A stretch of 64,000 bases of DNA from Populus alba (lineage: Eukaryota; Streptophyta; Magnoliopsida; Malpighiales; Salicaceae). The position numbers were made by a program, and so were the translations under genes. The notes under the pieces were generated by a model. That model had not been told where the DNA came from. It saw only the letters and a program-made list of their open reading frames with translations, and made no database searches. The stretch is from positions 8,652,985 to 8,716,984 of the forward strand of contig NC_133292.1 in assembly GCF_005239225.2 (NCBI RefSeq), given 5' to 3'. How positions within the stretch are numbered: the stretch's first letter is position 1; the number at the start of each line of letters is the position of its first letter. Positions 12,182-28,557 of this stretch are shown piece after piece.

Positions 12182-15014
12182 TGTACAAGACGGATACAGT
12201 ATATTATTGATTTGGTAATAGAAACCTAATAAATGTCTAGAATTTTCTTTGTAATGTTTTTGTCGGGTCACGAAAAGGAAAAACCAAGTCCTAAGGCTGA
12301 TAAATGAAACGCTACTTTTTTTTTCTTGAAACGATAAAGCTGAATTTATATGGTAATGGTTGGTCGGGTTTTTTTATAAAAAAAAATGGATGTCCCTGTC
12401 CTTGGAGTTGAAGAAGAAACTACGGTGATTTTTTGGGTACTTTCCGGGTCGTTAACCGGTTGATGTTTACGCGCCTTCGTAAATAACACGCTCCTTGTAA
12501 TTTGCCACGAAATTCCTGCATATTAAAAGTCAGTTTTTTTTTTTTTTTTTTTTTTTTTAAGGATGAATTCAGAGTTGGAAAAACATGTAAAAAATTTGAG
12601 GTTGAAAGACTATTTAAATGGATAATCAACCACCTTAAACTTTTTTTTCATTCATATCCTTTTTTTATTAGATATTTTTGCTTTCTGTTTATTATTTATT
12701 ATTTGTAGATTGTTTTTGTAGAATTGAAATTTAATAAATATTAAATAATATTAAAAATCATGAACGAGATAATACAAGATAGAAGAAATATTTAAAAAAT
12801 AATAATAAAAATGTAACGTAGAAAATGAATTTCTTTTTAAAAAAAAATTTATTACTCAATTTTTTTTATTCTCAAATTAATATTTTTTTTTATTAAGTTG
12901 ACTCGGTATTGTGTCTGATGTTCCTTTTCAGTTGGTTTTATATGAGTTTTTTTAATGTTAAAGATAAGTTTTGACATTGAGTTAATGCTTAATTTGACAA
13001 AATAAAATTTAATTTTATCAATTCAAACCAGTTAAAACTTTAATAATCCGATTTCAAATGAAAAAAAATACCATGTCTCTTTTTTTCTAATAAATAATAT
13101 ATTTATCTTAACTTTATAATTTAATCTTTAATTGGGATTAATAAATAAACCAGCTCAAATAAAAAAAAATTACTTCTTGTATGAGTAAAATGTTATAATT
13201 AATATGATTTCTATAATTTGATCTATGTTGCTTTTATATTTTAATTTAGAGAAAAGTTATAAGTATTGTTTGTTCAAAATATTTTTTAATAAATTTATTC
13301 TTATTTATTGACATAAATAATTGATTTATTTTAATGAATGCACATATTAAATTTTTAGTTTACAATTTTAAAAAAAAAAATGGTGGTAAAAAAAACAGCA
13401 ATGCTTGCACACTTTTTAAGATAAAGAGTGTTATTTCCTGTAGTGTAGCGCAAGAAATGAACTAGCTTAAAATAATAATAAAAAAAGATTTTATTTCTTA
13501 TGTGAGTATAATGCTATAAATGATATGCTTTTTATAACTTCATCTATGTCTCCTTTTATCTTTTAATTTAGAGGAATTTTATGAGTATTGTTTGTTAAAA
13601 ATATTTTTTGATGTAAATTTTTTTATAACAGAGGGAGATGTGTGTTTTTCATTGTTTTGGAAAAAATAAAAAGCATTGATTTTTTCTCTTGTTGCCAAAA
13701 CTATAGAAATTTGTTTCTTTAAGTGAAAGAAAAAGAAGCGATGACTTTTCTTAAAAAGAAAATAAAAGCATTGATTTTTTTTTTTCTCATACAGGAAGAT
13801 ACATCGAATATAAGATATCATGTCACACACGATACGGATAAGACTTTCTAGTTTCTTAATTAGTCGTTAGCATTCTTGTTTGCAAGTGTGTTTAATTTTA
13901 AATTCTAATTTTAATTTTTTACTTTTAGTTTTTTTAAAGAATGAAGAAGGTTTTTTTTTTTTTTTGCATTATTTATTATTATTATTATATTTATTAATTT
14001 TATCATTCAATATTTATTTAATTTTACATTTATCTTTATAAATTATTTCGGCTTATTTTTTATAAGACCATCATAATCTCAAAAAAATTATGATATTTAA
14101 TTTGTACTTAATTTTACAAGTATTTATTTTTATTACCGTATAATTAAATAAAAAATAGTTAATAAAAATAAAATTATTAAATCCAATAGAATTCATCACC
14201 ACAATCACAAAATTAGGTTAAGTTGCAAAATCCAAGTCATTTTAAATATATCAACGTCTTAATATTAAAAAAATATCATATTAATTTTCTAAAATTTAAA
14301 CTATTCTCAAGATGTCTTTAGACCTCTCATGTTAGAATAATTCTCATATAATTTAATTTCAAATTTATGCCAGAGAAAAAGTTAGGTTGAGAAGTTTTAA
14401 AATTTAATTAAATTTAATAATAATATCAAGTAATTTTTTATGATTTAGATATTTTTTTAATTTTAGCCATTGTAAACTAGTAATTGGCTAATACTTTTCT
14501 TATTTCTCATTGTCGGATGTGAGGTTTGAGTTTCAATAATTAAGTATTCGGTCTGAAATTATAATAGTGATTGTGGTTTAAAGTATTTTTATTTAAAAAT
14601 ATATTAAAATAATATTTTTTTTATTTTTAAAAAAAATACATCAAAACTATATAAAAATATAAAAAAATTTTAATAAAAAAAATTTTAAATTTTAAAAAAA
14701 ACACGACCTTGTTTACTTAACTTAAGAGGACCACTTTTGTGGTTTTAATTATCTTAGTGATTCCAAGGATCAGGGGCAGTTTTGGAAGGTGATTGTTTTT
14801 TGCAGCTAATTTAGGGATATAATCCAATATATTAAAAGAACTAAATATAATTATGATGCTTGTTGATTACATGAATAGTGAAAAACTTTAATATATTATT
14901 TAATCGGTTAGTAACAATTCATTACCTTGGTTGAGTTGGCTAGCGCGTGGAACAATATCGGGGAGTGTTCAGGAGTTGTGAGGTGCACAATTTTTTTAAT
15001 TTTTACATACTGAA

Positions 15015-15060
15015 ATATATATATATATATATATATATATTTTTAAAAGGATTGGATAAT

Positions 15061-15099
<39 letters not shown>
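15015..15099. repeat. Two (AT)n microsatellites
   Basis: (AT)n runs at 15015-15040 and 15063-15099, separated by about 22 bases. They could form a cruciform or be polymorphic. Confidence 0.9.
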
Positions 15100-15104
<5 letters not shown>

Positions 15105-15675
15105 CTGTGGGGCTATGACCTTTACTACTACTTTTTTCATTTTTTTCTTAGGGGTTTTTGGACTTTAAGAAAAATTTATTAGATTTATTTATTTTTTATG
15201 TTATAAATTTTTATTTTGTTTTTAATAGTTTATTTTTTAATTATTATATATCTGATTTGAAAGTAATAATACTAATAATAAGTTATTCGATTGAAATTAC
15301 TTTTTTAAAAGAACTTTTAAATTAATTTTAAAAATAATTTCATCACATTTGTAAATTTGTTAACTTTCAACCAAGCAAAATATTAACATACTATTCGCCA
15401 TAAAATTAAATTATCAACTTTGTTTAATTTGAGCTTAGGCCCCGTTTATTATTTAAAAAAAATAAAATAAAAAATGAGTCGAGGGAGCAGAATGTGGTTT
15501 CCAAATACGAGGCATATTCTTCGCCATAAAATTAAATTATCAACTTACCAGTTGAAACTAGCATGCTTCTCTTTTCTTAAAATTAAGAAACAGCGTCAGT
15601 TGATCCATGACATGTACATTTACAATCTGAAATACAACTAGGAGAACCCGCCTTCATTATTGTTAAAAACAAAGT

Positions 15676-15701
15676 AGAAGAAGAAGAAGAAGAAGAAGAA
15701 G
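15676..15701. repeat. (AGA)n microsatellite
   Basis: A run of AGA trinucleotides about 300 bases beyond the stop codon of the PTEN2-like gene. Confidence 0.9.
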
Positions 15702-16003
15702 GCCCACCTCATTAATTTAAAGCAGGAACCGAAGGCAAATGAGCTTACAACTCTTTCCACATAATTTAAATTTATTAATGTACAGCAGTACCTTTTTTTT
15801 TTTTTCAATAAAAACAATGAAACAATTCCACTAATTGATGCACAATTATTGTCGCCTCCAGCCTGCCTTTCGACTTACAAAAATAATAAGCCAGATAAAG
15901 AACTTGACAAAACATATGGATTGATCACCAACAGGTACACGTATGCCTAGCAAACTGATTTATGTACAGATCCTTGCAGGAAGACATCAACGCTCCTCCT
16001 TGC

Positions 16004-19000
16004 TCAGTCACTTTCGTAGTCTTCATCATCTCCAAAGGTAAAGACGGATGCATCAGCAGCCATTGCCTTGAATTCACTATGGGAGTTGCTCGCCTCAAGG
16101 CTTGAGACAGTTCCACCTACAACTTCACTTTTCAGCTGACTAGTGGCATGTGATTGTTGGGAGCCCCTGTTTCCCAGAGAAAACTGTTCAGTTGCCTGGG
16201 TTAAACTTGCAACTTGATCTGATTTACTATCAGTTCCAGGACTAGGAGCTGGTGTGGCAACACCTTGTCCCCCTGCAGAGGATGCTTGAGCCTGCTTTCG
16301 TTTGGACAATACTGATTCATCTGCCTCACCATCCGAGAACACATCATCTTTATCATTACTTCCTGGATCTTTGTTTTGGTTTGGTTCAGCTGTAGCTGTA
16401 GCTGTAGCTGCTTCAACTGATGCAGGAGCAGTACTTGAACCTTCATCCGACTTCTTCACATCAGTTTCAGCATTTGACCCACTTGAAACAGAGCCATCAT
16501 TATCTACTAGCACAACCTCAACCTGAAATCCTGGGGAAGGCAGTTTCCTCTGCACAAAATATGGGCAGATTATTATGCAGATAGAGAAGGCTGAAATTGA
16601 CATTGCCAAAGGCACAGTCATTCTCACTCTGGTTAATAAATAAATAAAAGATCTAGCTATTCAGGATTAGTTAATTATTACTGCTCCATGGATAGGCAAT
16701 CATTCAAAAAAAAATTAACAACAAATTATTCAAGGTCCTGTACCTTAATGAACCCATCAATATCGCTGGTGTTCAAAATTTGTCTATTCTCCATAAATGT
16801 CGTGTTCAACCAACTGAAATTGCAAAGGAGCATTAGTAAGGAGCTTCATTATATTCTTAAAATCTAGAAAGGGATCCATTCATGAGAGAGGAGACTAGAG
16901 AGCAGACAAGTAAAAATCCCCTTGGCGGTCATGAAAATGAACTTTGAAGTCTCCAGACACCTCCGTCAGACCGGGCTCTCCTGGCAAAGTAAAGACCATA
17001 ACTCCTTTCTTGGGAGCACTAAACCAATAATCTTCAGGCTGCACAAAGAAAGAAACATTTGTGAAAACTAAAAGGGGTAAAAGAATCCAGCAGAGTTCAA
17101 CGTAGAATTAAAAAAATCTTGGGATGGACACCAGAGGTCCAGAAGAAAACTTCTAACAGAGTATTGGCATGATACCAATCACTGCCTTGCACCCAATGAG
17201 ACCTACCGGCAAATCCTTGGTTCGGGGATGCTTTTTTGAGGAGAAGAGAACACCTGTGAATGAGGAAAGCATTAGAGAAAATCCAAAATTTTTATTTTCA
17301 ATCTCAATGCGGTCTGGCACTCCTCTTGTACACATACACATACCCCTAGATGCTTGAGTGGCAGGCACACATGTGTATTCATTGGGCAAGGGTCAAGTCA
17401 ATATAACTGTCTTTCAATTCATCAATGATCATTATTTAGAAATAAATGAATAGAGGAACAAATTGAGCTTGTTACAAGCCTATGCAATGTTCTACATACT
17501 AAACATTATAAAGACAGGTTACAGAGTTCACAAAAAAGAAAACCAGATCTGAGAACCCGATCAAATCAATCAATAAGCTATATATACACAGATAAAACCA
17601 TCAAATACAGCAGACCCAGATAATGACAATAATAAAGTAGGCAGGGAGAAAAACAGGAATCAAACAAGCAGAAATTGACCTTCTCGTGGTCAAATGGACC
17701 GCCAAGCTAAATAAAAAATGCACAGTAAGCATAACACAACGCACCATTATGATCAGAGATGGTAATAGATGGCCTGATCCAATATGGGCACCTGTGAAGC
17801 CGAAATCCCCTGAGCATGCTCCTGCATAAATGGTGATGTCAGTAGCTACAAAACACAGATGCTTGAAAGAAACATTGAGCAAGGAGTATACCTACGCCCT
17901 GGCTGGTTTTCTCCGTTGAAGTATGTTAGGATACGCTCAAAATATTTTACATATCTCTTCAAAAAAGAAAAAGAAAATCTTAGACAGGATATATAGAACC
18001 TCAGCTAATAGAGGAAGTATCCTCAATGTGCATTTTTTAATAAACATGCAATAATTAACTCACAATTTGGCTGGGCAGAACAAGCCCTTTTGCATCAAAA
18101 CATCTCTTCTGGTTGTAATAGTCAATAGACTCCTCTGCAGTAGGGAAGAACTGAAGAAAGATGAAAAATTAGTCTAAGGTGAAAATCTCAGCAGTAAACA
18201 TTAGTGTGTCACACTCTATGTTCCTTCCAACTCATCTTCATTTAGGAACATTTAATATTTCTGACCTTTAAGTACAGAAGAAGGCTAGAAATCATCAGCC
18301 CTGTCCTTGCCATTCCAGCCTTACAGTGCACAACCACAACATTCTCAATATCCTCCTTTAACCACAAATAAGCACTTTGACAAAATGATAGTATCAGCTG
18401 TGTTGGGGGGCAATTGTGGTCATCAAATGGAAAACTAGCCACCTGATGCAGGAGTTTGACATAGCAGATAAGAGAATCAACCATATGGTTTTCCTCCACG
18501 TAGTACATACCAGGAACAGCCTCAGCAAGATTGAAATTAAACATGAAACGATGACATAGATAATGTTATATTCACCTTTCCTTCAAACAGTGATGCATCA
18601 TACAGCCTTTCAGAACAAAGATTGTACACTTTATACTTGTCCTGCACATAGAAAGTAAACCAAAGGTAAAACGGAATCTTCCCATACCAGCAATAAAACA
18701 AAGATTAAAATTCAACTGCTTCACAAATGGAGAAGCTAACTTCAGAACCAGGAAGTCTCTTTTTTATTTATTATATTGAGCTGAGACATGGCCCTCCAAA
18801 AAAATTCTGTTTGCAACATTAGGCACAAAGATGTAAATTATAGCTACCCATTAGATGGAGCCAACTTTGAGAAAAATGGGAAGACAACAAATTAAGATCA
18901 CACTAGGCAGAACTCAGCATTCTTATCAAGAGGACAAATATCAATGAATGCAACCGTAGCTGAAACTCAGATGGCATGTTGCATGCATAAAGTGCTAAAT

Positions 19001-20457
19001 GCAAACATCATGCACAGAGCTGCTCCATCCAAATCGCACGTGCATGAATTTAGGTGATGCGTAAGATTCAATGTCATGTTCCAAATTGAGCAGAAAGGTA
19101 CAGCACATTTCATCCACCATGACAAGAGCCACTCCCTTCGAAGCAGCAAATACAGACTAAATGTAACTATACACTTGAGATTGACCTATAATCTAACAAC
19201 AATGAACAAGCTAAATATCAAATGGAGCCACCATGTTACAATATTTGATACAGAAAAAAAGGAATAGAAGTCATTTGAAATTCAAAAAATAAATAGAGAA
19301 AACAATAACAAATATCACTGAATGTGTTGCTACCTTGTGATGGGTCTCAAAAAACTTGATGACTTCTTCCATGTGGTTTCGATAGAACCCCTGCATCATA
19401 TAGCTAGATGCATTAACATTGAAGTATTTAATTAAGACAACATGGCAACTTTATGGTGCAGATTGATCTGCTTACCTCCACATAACCAAAAAACCCAGAG
19501 CTCATGTTACCAGCAGGAAATCCCATAGCAATTATATTCTCAGTGATATATGTCATATCCAAATCAAAACCTCCTTCCTGAAGAGAAAGATACAGCCAAG
19601 GTTATATAATTAGATGTGAAGTTGGTAATAAAAAAAAAATTCCTAAATTGAACATAAACTCTTTAAAATAAACATGAATTATCCTCATGACTTTACAGTA
19701 ATCATAAATTATCCCAAGTATGCGAGGAGCATGTATAAGGAACTACTATCTTGAGTACAAAGAAGTGCAATAAAAAACTTCCTCAAAAAAAGATGCGCTA
19801 TGCAAATAACAATAAAGATAGCCAACAGAAAAATAAAAAGTATGCACAATTTATGTCATTCCAGAAAATAATATCTCTTCGCGGTGGAATTGTTTAAAGA
19901 AGAACCACCATGAAGAAATCATGGAAGCAACATTAACCAACATACGGGAAGAACAAGAATGAACCCAAAAAGGAAAGCAATATATGATCCGGTTATACAA
20001 AACTAAAACAATATTACAAAAGCCATCATCCTACCTGATATCTTCGCTTGTTTTGAGAGACAGCATGCCGAGCTTTGACCTGCACTGCCTTCACTGCATT
20101 CTTAGAAGTATCAACTAACCCCTTAGTAATTGTTCCAAATATACCAGGTTGTGAAGTTGATGAAGTTCCTTCAGGACTATCATCTGCTGCAGGGGATTTA
20201 GGAGACATGCGCAGTCCAAACCCACTAGTAAAACGTGCAAAGTTTGATTTTCCAGCATTTCCAGTAGGTGAGTCATCTGGCGAGGAAGTCAATGGCTGGG
20301 GGATTTTCAAACTTTTGGCCCATGATGTTATGCCAGCTGCAGATAGTTTTGGCGTCGAATCACTTGCAGAATTCCCAGGCACGGGATCATGAGGAGGTGG
20401 TTGTGTATCAGGAGATTTAACAGGTGGCAGTGATGAATCAGCAGTTTCTGAATCCAT
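16004..20457 (-). CDS. PTEN2: PTEN2-like lipid/protein phosphatase, 12 coding exons, 615 aa
   Basis: Dual-specificity phosphatase of the PTEN family; plant PTEN2 proteins act on 3-phosphoinositides and bind phosphatidic acid. Coding exons on the minus strand are 20457-20035, 19577-19476, 19390-19334, 18641-18576, 18442-18266, 18150-18064, 17956-17892, 17821-17745, 17253-17207, 17038-16908, 16813-16744 and 16549-16004. All phases agree, giving 616 codons with the stop, close to the roughly 610 aa usual for plant PTEN2. Residues 1 to about 140 are a Ser/Pro-rich plant N-terminus. The phosphatase domain follows with signature HCKAGMARTG (255-264; HCxxGxxRTG family pattern). Then comes the PTEN C2 domain (WFSAPKKGVMVF, GDFKVHFHDRQGDFY) and an acidic, low-complexity tail ending FGDDEDYESD. 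I chose ATG at 20457; the upstream in-frame TTG is part of the leader. The donor of exon 10 (GTCTGC) is weak, so that border is the least certain. Confidence 0.93.
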
Positions 20458-20474
20458 TCTTGTTCCCAAATGTC

Positions 20475-21183
20475 CTGGTAATTATTGAACAACAATACTC
20501 AAGAAACCAGCATAGGTAGTTACTATAGTGAGCTACTGCAGGTAAAAAATTAACATACAAACATCATAAGCAATTACTCCACTTACCAAAAACAACCATC
20601 ATAAATAAATACCATAAAAATAATTCCAACGTAAGATAGCACCAAAGCCCAAATAACTACGCCTCAGCAAAGTATTCCCATTATTTTTTTCCAATCACAA
20701 ACAATAAGAATCATAAATAAAAGAACACCTATTCCACTAAAGAAACGTTAATTCCCGCGCAGACACGCTCATAGCAGCAACTCAATACTTCAAGCCCTAA
20801 AACAACATTTTCCGGTGGAGGTGCGGAATGTCTAATGCTATCTGTACAAGCAAGCATACTTCACAAAGATTTAAAATATGAGAGAGCACTGCATCATCGG
20901 TATTAGAAACTAGAAATCATTAATGCCAGATTGATTTTAGCTGCTTCCACTCCAATTTAGAGTAAAGAGCGTCATTTGAATTAAATTCAGGCTTGAAACA
21001 CACTGAAACTGCTTGATAATCAAAAGAAAAAAAAATAAATTAATCCACGCAAGAGTGGATTAACAAAAATTAGATTCCAAAGAAAATCGCAGTGATTACA
21101 CAGTAAAGGAGAGGTCAATTGAATTGAAAATAACAAAAGAGGAATTGAATTCAATGATTTGAGATCTAACCAGTTATTGTTAC
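20475..21183 (-). other. Probable 5' UTR intron of the PTEN2-like gene
   Basis: On the minus strand, CAATCAG|GTAACA at 21184/21183 gives a donor and ATTACCAG|GACATT at 20475/20474 an acceptor. The start codon lies 17 bases into the next exon. The leader exon upstream (21184 to about 21260) is CT-rich and contains the AAACCCTAA-type motif common in plant leaders. This is inferred from splice-site sequence only. Confidence 0.55.
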
Positions 21184-21260
21184 CTGATTGAGACTCGATC
21201 AGTGAAAGATAAATTAGGGTTTGGGAGAGAGGGAGGGGGAGAGAGGGATGGATGGATTTA

Positions 21261-24187
21261 TGGAGATTGAGATTATTAGTTAATGGAGGGAAGAAAGTTG
21301 TTTGTCGCTGACTGCGTACTTCACGTCGGTGGTTTGGTCAACGGATTAGCAAAAATAGTAAGCGTTATGGTGATTGCTGATTGTCTTTTATTGTGATCCA
21401 ACGGTAGAGATGGATGAGAAGACCAAGCACAAGGGAAAACGGTACCGTTCGAAATATTAGCGATAAGAACGTCTTTTTTTATTATTACTTTTTATCATCA
21501 GTGATAAGAATGTTTAGGATCTCGAATAAATTATTAGTTTGTTGGGAAAGTGATATTTTAAAAATTATTTTTTAATTTTTTTAAAATTTATTTATTATTA
21601 AAAGAATTGATTAATAAGAAATATTTTATAGTCAAAGAAAAATTTGACTTGATTTTCATAAAATTATTTTCCTTTTATTTTGAGTAAAAAAACACTTTTT
21701 AGAGGTTTTAAAAATATAAAAAATATTATATTATTTGCTGATTATATTAAATTTGATCCTTAAACTTTTTATTGATATATATTTTGTTTGATTTTTTTTT
21801 ATTTTTATCCCTTAAAATTTAATTTTTATATTAACTTTGATCTTTATTTTTATAATTATTATTTATTTTTCTCTTATTATTTTTTTAATTGAAAATTTTT
21901 ATCTATCAAATTTGATCCTCATTCTTTTGATTGTTACTTATTTTATTTAAAATAATTTATGAAATTATAATTATTATTATTTTAATTTCATCATCTTTCA
22001 ATTTTTTTATTTGTTAGATTTGATCTCCATTATTTTCATTATTATTTATTTTATTTGAAATAATTTATGAAATTATATTTTTTTCAATTTCATTCCTATT
22101 CAACCTTTTAATTTGTAAAATTTATTCCTTGTTATTTTAATAAAATTAAAAAAAAAATAAAACATTAATAAACTATTTTCTGACTCATTTTTCATAATAT
22201 AATTAAACATTAAAAAGTATTTTTTAATTTATTTTTTATGATACTATCAAATATCAAAAAATAATTTACTTTTGAGGAATTCACTTTCCAAAAAAAATTA
22301 TTTTCTAGTAAACAAAAGGAAATTAAATACAAATCCTATTACAACCCAAAATTAAAATGGAAAAAGGGGTGTTTGCTTTGAGAAAATAATTCTGCAACTT
22401 GCATGAATATATTTCTTATCCATTCTATAAAATATCCATTGTTTAGCTTCTGTTTAAAGTAATAAGCAATAGATAAATAAATATAAAAAATTAGGTGAAT
22501 CAAATAAGGTCTTCTTTTGTTTTATATGGTAGAAAATTTGAAAAAACTTCTGGATGTTTTTCTGTTTTTTAAATAATAGGAAAAACAGAAAACACATATT
22601 TCTAAGAAAAAAGTTTGCATTCTTCATTAGTCGGTACATTTTTAGAAAAATTAGCAACAAATTCTTTTTTTTTCTTAGCATGTATCGTATGATTTTTCTC
22701 TGAAATATATTCAGAGGAACTTAAGTCTCACGGAATATAGCTCGTCCATTTAGAGTAAAAATTCATAAGAATTTTATACCATCGCAAGGTCCCTGGACTA
22801 TTTAATGGTCGGTCACCAAAGTCTTGTAATTATAACTCAATGGCAAGAACACCTCTTTAAAAAGAAAGAAATTGGCTACAGTTGGAGCCGATGAAAAAAA
22901 GAAAAAAGAAAAAAATTATATAAATGGAATTTCATTAAAAGAAACGAGAGTATTTTAGAATTCTAAAACAGTTTTATAATTCTTTTTGGAAAGGAACAAA
23001 TATTAAAAAAATAACATAATTTGAACACAAAAAATATAACAGGTATTGAAAATAGCAGTTAAACGTAATTGTTATTGAAGATAACAATTATTCTAAAACT
23101 GTGTCTATAAAAAATCAATTCAAAATTTGATAAACATCCAATGGCCTAGAAATGAGATTTAAGATTTAATAGTCAATAAAAAAATAAATTATCAGAGACA
23201 TACCAAAATTTTATTTTTTACATATTAAATATTATTAAAAAGATATCAACAACACGATTACAATAATACTTTAAAAGACTATTATAAATCATTGTAACTT
23301 GTTAAAAGTTAATTTTTTTGTATTTTTTTAAATGTAGTTAAAATTATTTTATTAAGATTTTTCTAACAATATAAAAAATAAAGAATGTGTTTCTAATTAC
23401 ACTTTTTATTTCACATTTTTTTCTTATTTCTCTCCCATTACATCTTATGTATTTTTTCTTAGTTATTAGATCTTGAATTTAATTTTTTAGCTGTTGAATT
23501 TTTTTAAAAAACAAGTTGACTTTTGTTTAAGTTTTTTTTTTTTTTTTTTCGAAACATTCATACAACTACCATTTCAAATAGAGATTGTATACAAAAACAA
23601 TATTCACATTTATATATTAAATACTTTTTCAACCTATAACATTATTATACCAAAACTTTTACCAAACTATTCTATTTTTCAAAAAAAATCCGAAGAGAGG
23701 CTAATTATATGCTACCGCCCTGCCCTTGTGATGAAAAAATAAGTTATTTTCATAAAATGAATCTAATGATTAAAGGGTTGATATGTTAAATAAATTCAAT
23801 AGGCCCCAATCACTATCACGCTAAGGAAACAAAAGGAGGTAAAGGATCCCATCGTGCACCTAAGATCTCATCAAATAATTGAAATGGGAAAAGTGAACTG
23901 GTATTCTAAACAATGCAAGCATACAGGTATCCATCATAAACGAAAATCAGAATTTTAGGGAATCAATAGCTGATGATGATATTTACAAATGGAGGAATCA
24001 TAAGTTTTTAGCCTGCTTCAGCAGCAGGCATTGAAGGTATTTACAAATGAAGAAAAACAAGATGACAAGTTTCTTTGTGGAATAAAGAGGGCCAATCATG
24101 CACTTGTGAGTTCGGGCAAAGAGAAGCATTTCCTCCTTGAAGACAGAAATCTCCACTCCTGTAGACCCTTGACAACATCGAAATATC
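21261..24187. other. Intergenic, AT-rich, no gene seen
   Basis: The promoter side of the PTEN2-like gene lies at 21260-21480. The stretch 21500-23750 is strongly AT-rich with repeated TTTGAT(C/T)CT..ATT-type motifs (for example 21890-22130), probably an old degraded repeat. The last few hundred bases are the 3' side of the protease gene. No coding or RNA feature can be supported. Confidence 0.55.
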
Positions 24188-26658
<2,471 letters not shown>

Positions 26659-26724
26659 TGTTTTGTGGGTTCTTGGCGTTTGTGTTTGTATCTGTGTTTT
26701 GTGGTGAGTCTCCAGGGACGGGGG

Positions 26725-26732
26725 TATTTATA
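26725..26732 (-). promoter_or_regulatory. TATA box of the RD21-like gene
   Basis: TATAAATA on the minus strand, 67 bases upstream of the start codon and inside a local GC-rich setting. It would place transcription start near 26700 with a leader of about 40 nt. Confidence 0.65.
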
Positions 26733-27200
26733 GGTAGGGAAGGAAATTGAAGGGGACGGGAAAGTGGCGTTGGTACAGGAGACGGATTGAAGGAAGGTGC
26801 GTTGTAGTAGGAGCGTATGTATCTTATCCCGCAAGTTCGTGGGTCTTAGGTGGGTCCTCCTTATATTTGGAGTGTGTGTGGTGTCCACTGCTCCTTTTAT
26901 TTTTGTTTACTATAATTAGGATTTTTTTTCTAGACTGTATTTATACCCTTATAAGTCCCTGTTCGTTTTACTTTGGTCCTTATACTTCTTATTATCTCAA
27001 TATTGATTATTTAAAAAATTTCAATCACATCTGCCATCAAAAATTGGTAGCTTTGGTTTGACAGTAATTTTCTGATGGGGCAAAGAAAAATATGCATCGT
27101 AAATGTTATTAGCTTATGAATTATGTTTTTCAATCACACACAAGTAAAATTATATTTATATATTTATTCAATGATGAGAGGGTGTTTACTTATTTATTTA

Positions 27201-27540
27201 TTTGATGATCGGAGTTCACATGAGAGTTTTAATTTTATTTTTTTATAAAAATATTCATCATCAAAAGGATAATTTATAGGGATGAAACTGAATATTATTG
27301 AACTTATAGAGCAATATTGTTGTCCTGAAAGAAGAATAAAAAAACACCTTCGAGAGATTAAAATAAGAGTTTTGATCTTTTATCTATCTTGTACATGCGG
27401 GGCATGTGAGTGGTGCTAAGAAGTAGCAATCAATAACAAGTTAGACTGAGCCACGTGTTTTATACGGGATCAATTGTGTTATGTTGGGGAAGAGTGTCGG
27501 GTTTTCCTTCTAGAGTGGGTTTTTGTTCTCGAGAATGATT
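27201..27540 (+). repeat. Dispersed repeat R, copy 1
   Basis: Shares GGAGTTCACATGAGAGTTT, ATCAAAAGGATAA.TTATAGGGATGAA, AAGAGTTTTGATCTTTTAT and CCTTCTAGAGTGGGTTTTT, in the same order, with 28558-29080. The ending part recurs a third time at 53765-53945. Identity unknown; probably part of an old transposable element. Confidence 0.75.
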
Positions 27541-28557
27541 AGGAAAATAGATTTTCAGTCATCCATCGAAGCATTGGAATTAAGCAAGAAAGTATATTAA
27601 AGAGATTGTTATCAAATAATTTAAAGTAATCTTATTTAAAATTATATTAAAATAATTTTTTTAATACCAAATCATCAAAAAATTTAATTTAATAATATTT
27701 TATATTTTTAAAATGAAGATCCAATGTTTCTTACCTGGGAAGTAAAAATATCCTGTCAGAGGTCAGTTTCATTTTTCTACGCATTAAAATATGCTTTCCG
27801 ATTTTATAAACAGTAGATTTTTTTTCTCGGGTGCCAGAAAGCAACAGACAAAGGGGAAATCGAAAAAGGAGTCCCGAGGAAGAGGGAAAAAATGAAGTAG
27901 ATAGAACGATTAAGTTGCAGGATAAGCATGACTTCTTCGATGAGGGGAGGGGATTAATTACAATTACGTGGATTGGTCGAATACTAGCTATTTAACCTGT
28001 GATGTAATGGGATTCCCTTTTCTTTTCTTTTTTTCTTCTGTGCAAAATATTAAATACAATGATGCTTTCAAGAATCAAATAGCAAGGTGTTTGGTACCTA
28101 CAAGGTTTAAATCTTGGATAAACGAGACAAATTATTTCTAATATGCACATTAAATATAGATAAACTTTTCTTATACATAATTAATAAACGATAAGTATTT
28201 TACGGGATAAAAAAATCCGAGTATTTTTTAGCTTAATTTTAGGTGATAAATATCATAATAAAAACAAACTAATAAAAGACAAATCAATTCATGCATCTTG
28301 TGAGAATTAAATCTGTTTGTAATTAATATAAAATACAAATTAATTTAAGAAGAGAAGTGGAGAGATTCAACTTGACCTGTAAAGTAACTCAAGTGAAAAA
28401 CAAATTAATTAAACGTTCTACCACGTGTAAAAAATGGTTTCATCCCAAAAAAATCCAACAAGTGGTGTTTTCAAATTTAATAATTCATTATAGATTATAG
28501 AAATTTAATTGCCATGGTTATAAAATTGAAAAATAAAAGTCACTGTAAATCTAACTG

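Larger units (their letters stand above)
12182..16003. other. AT-rich intergenic spacer
   Basis: C2 gene promoter side, then long AT-rich DNA without supportable genes. It contains a direct repeat of about 110 bp (13150-13300 against 13490-13620, both with TTTAATTTAGAG..A..TTAT.AGTATTGTTTGTT). A MITE-like AT-rich element lies at about 14560-14710. A 27 bp direct repeat (TTCGCCATAAAATTAAATTA start) lies at 15393 and 15520. The final 150 bases are the 3' side of the PTEN2-like gene. Confidence 0.6.

Noticed and set aside
12502..12708. Paired open frames around a poly-T run near 12533-12558
   Set aside because: Products of homopolymer translation (Phe and Lys runs); no gene evidence.
20458..20469. 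Upstream in-frame start for the PTEN2-like protein (MGTR extension)
   Set aside because: The codon at 20467-20469 is TTG, not ATG, and lies in the leader just after a probable splice acceptor. The ATG at 20457 is used instead.
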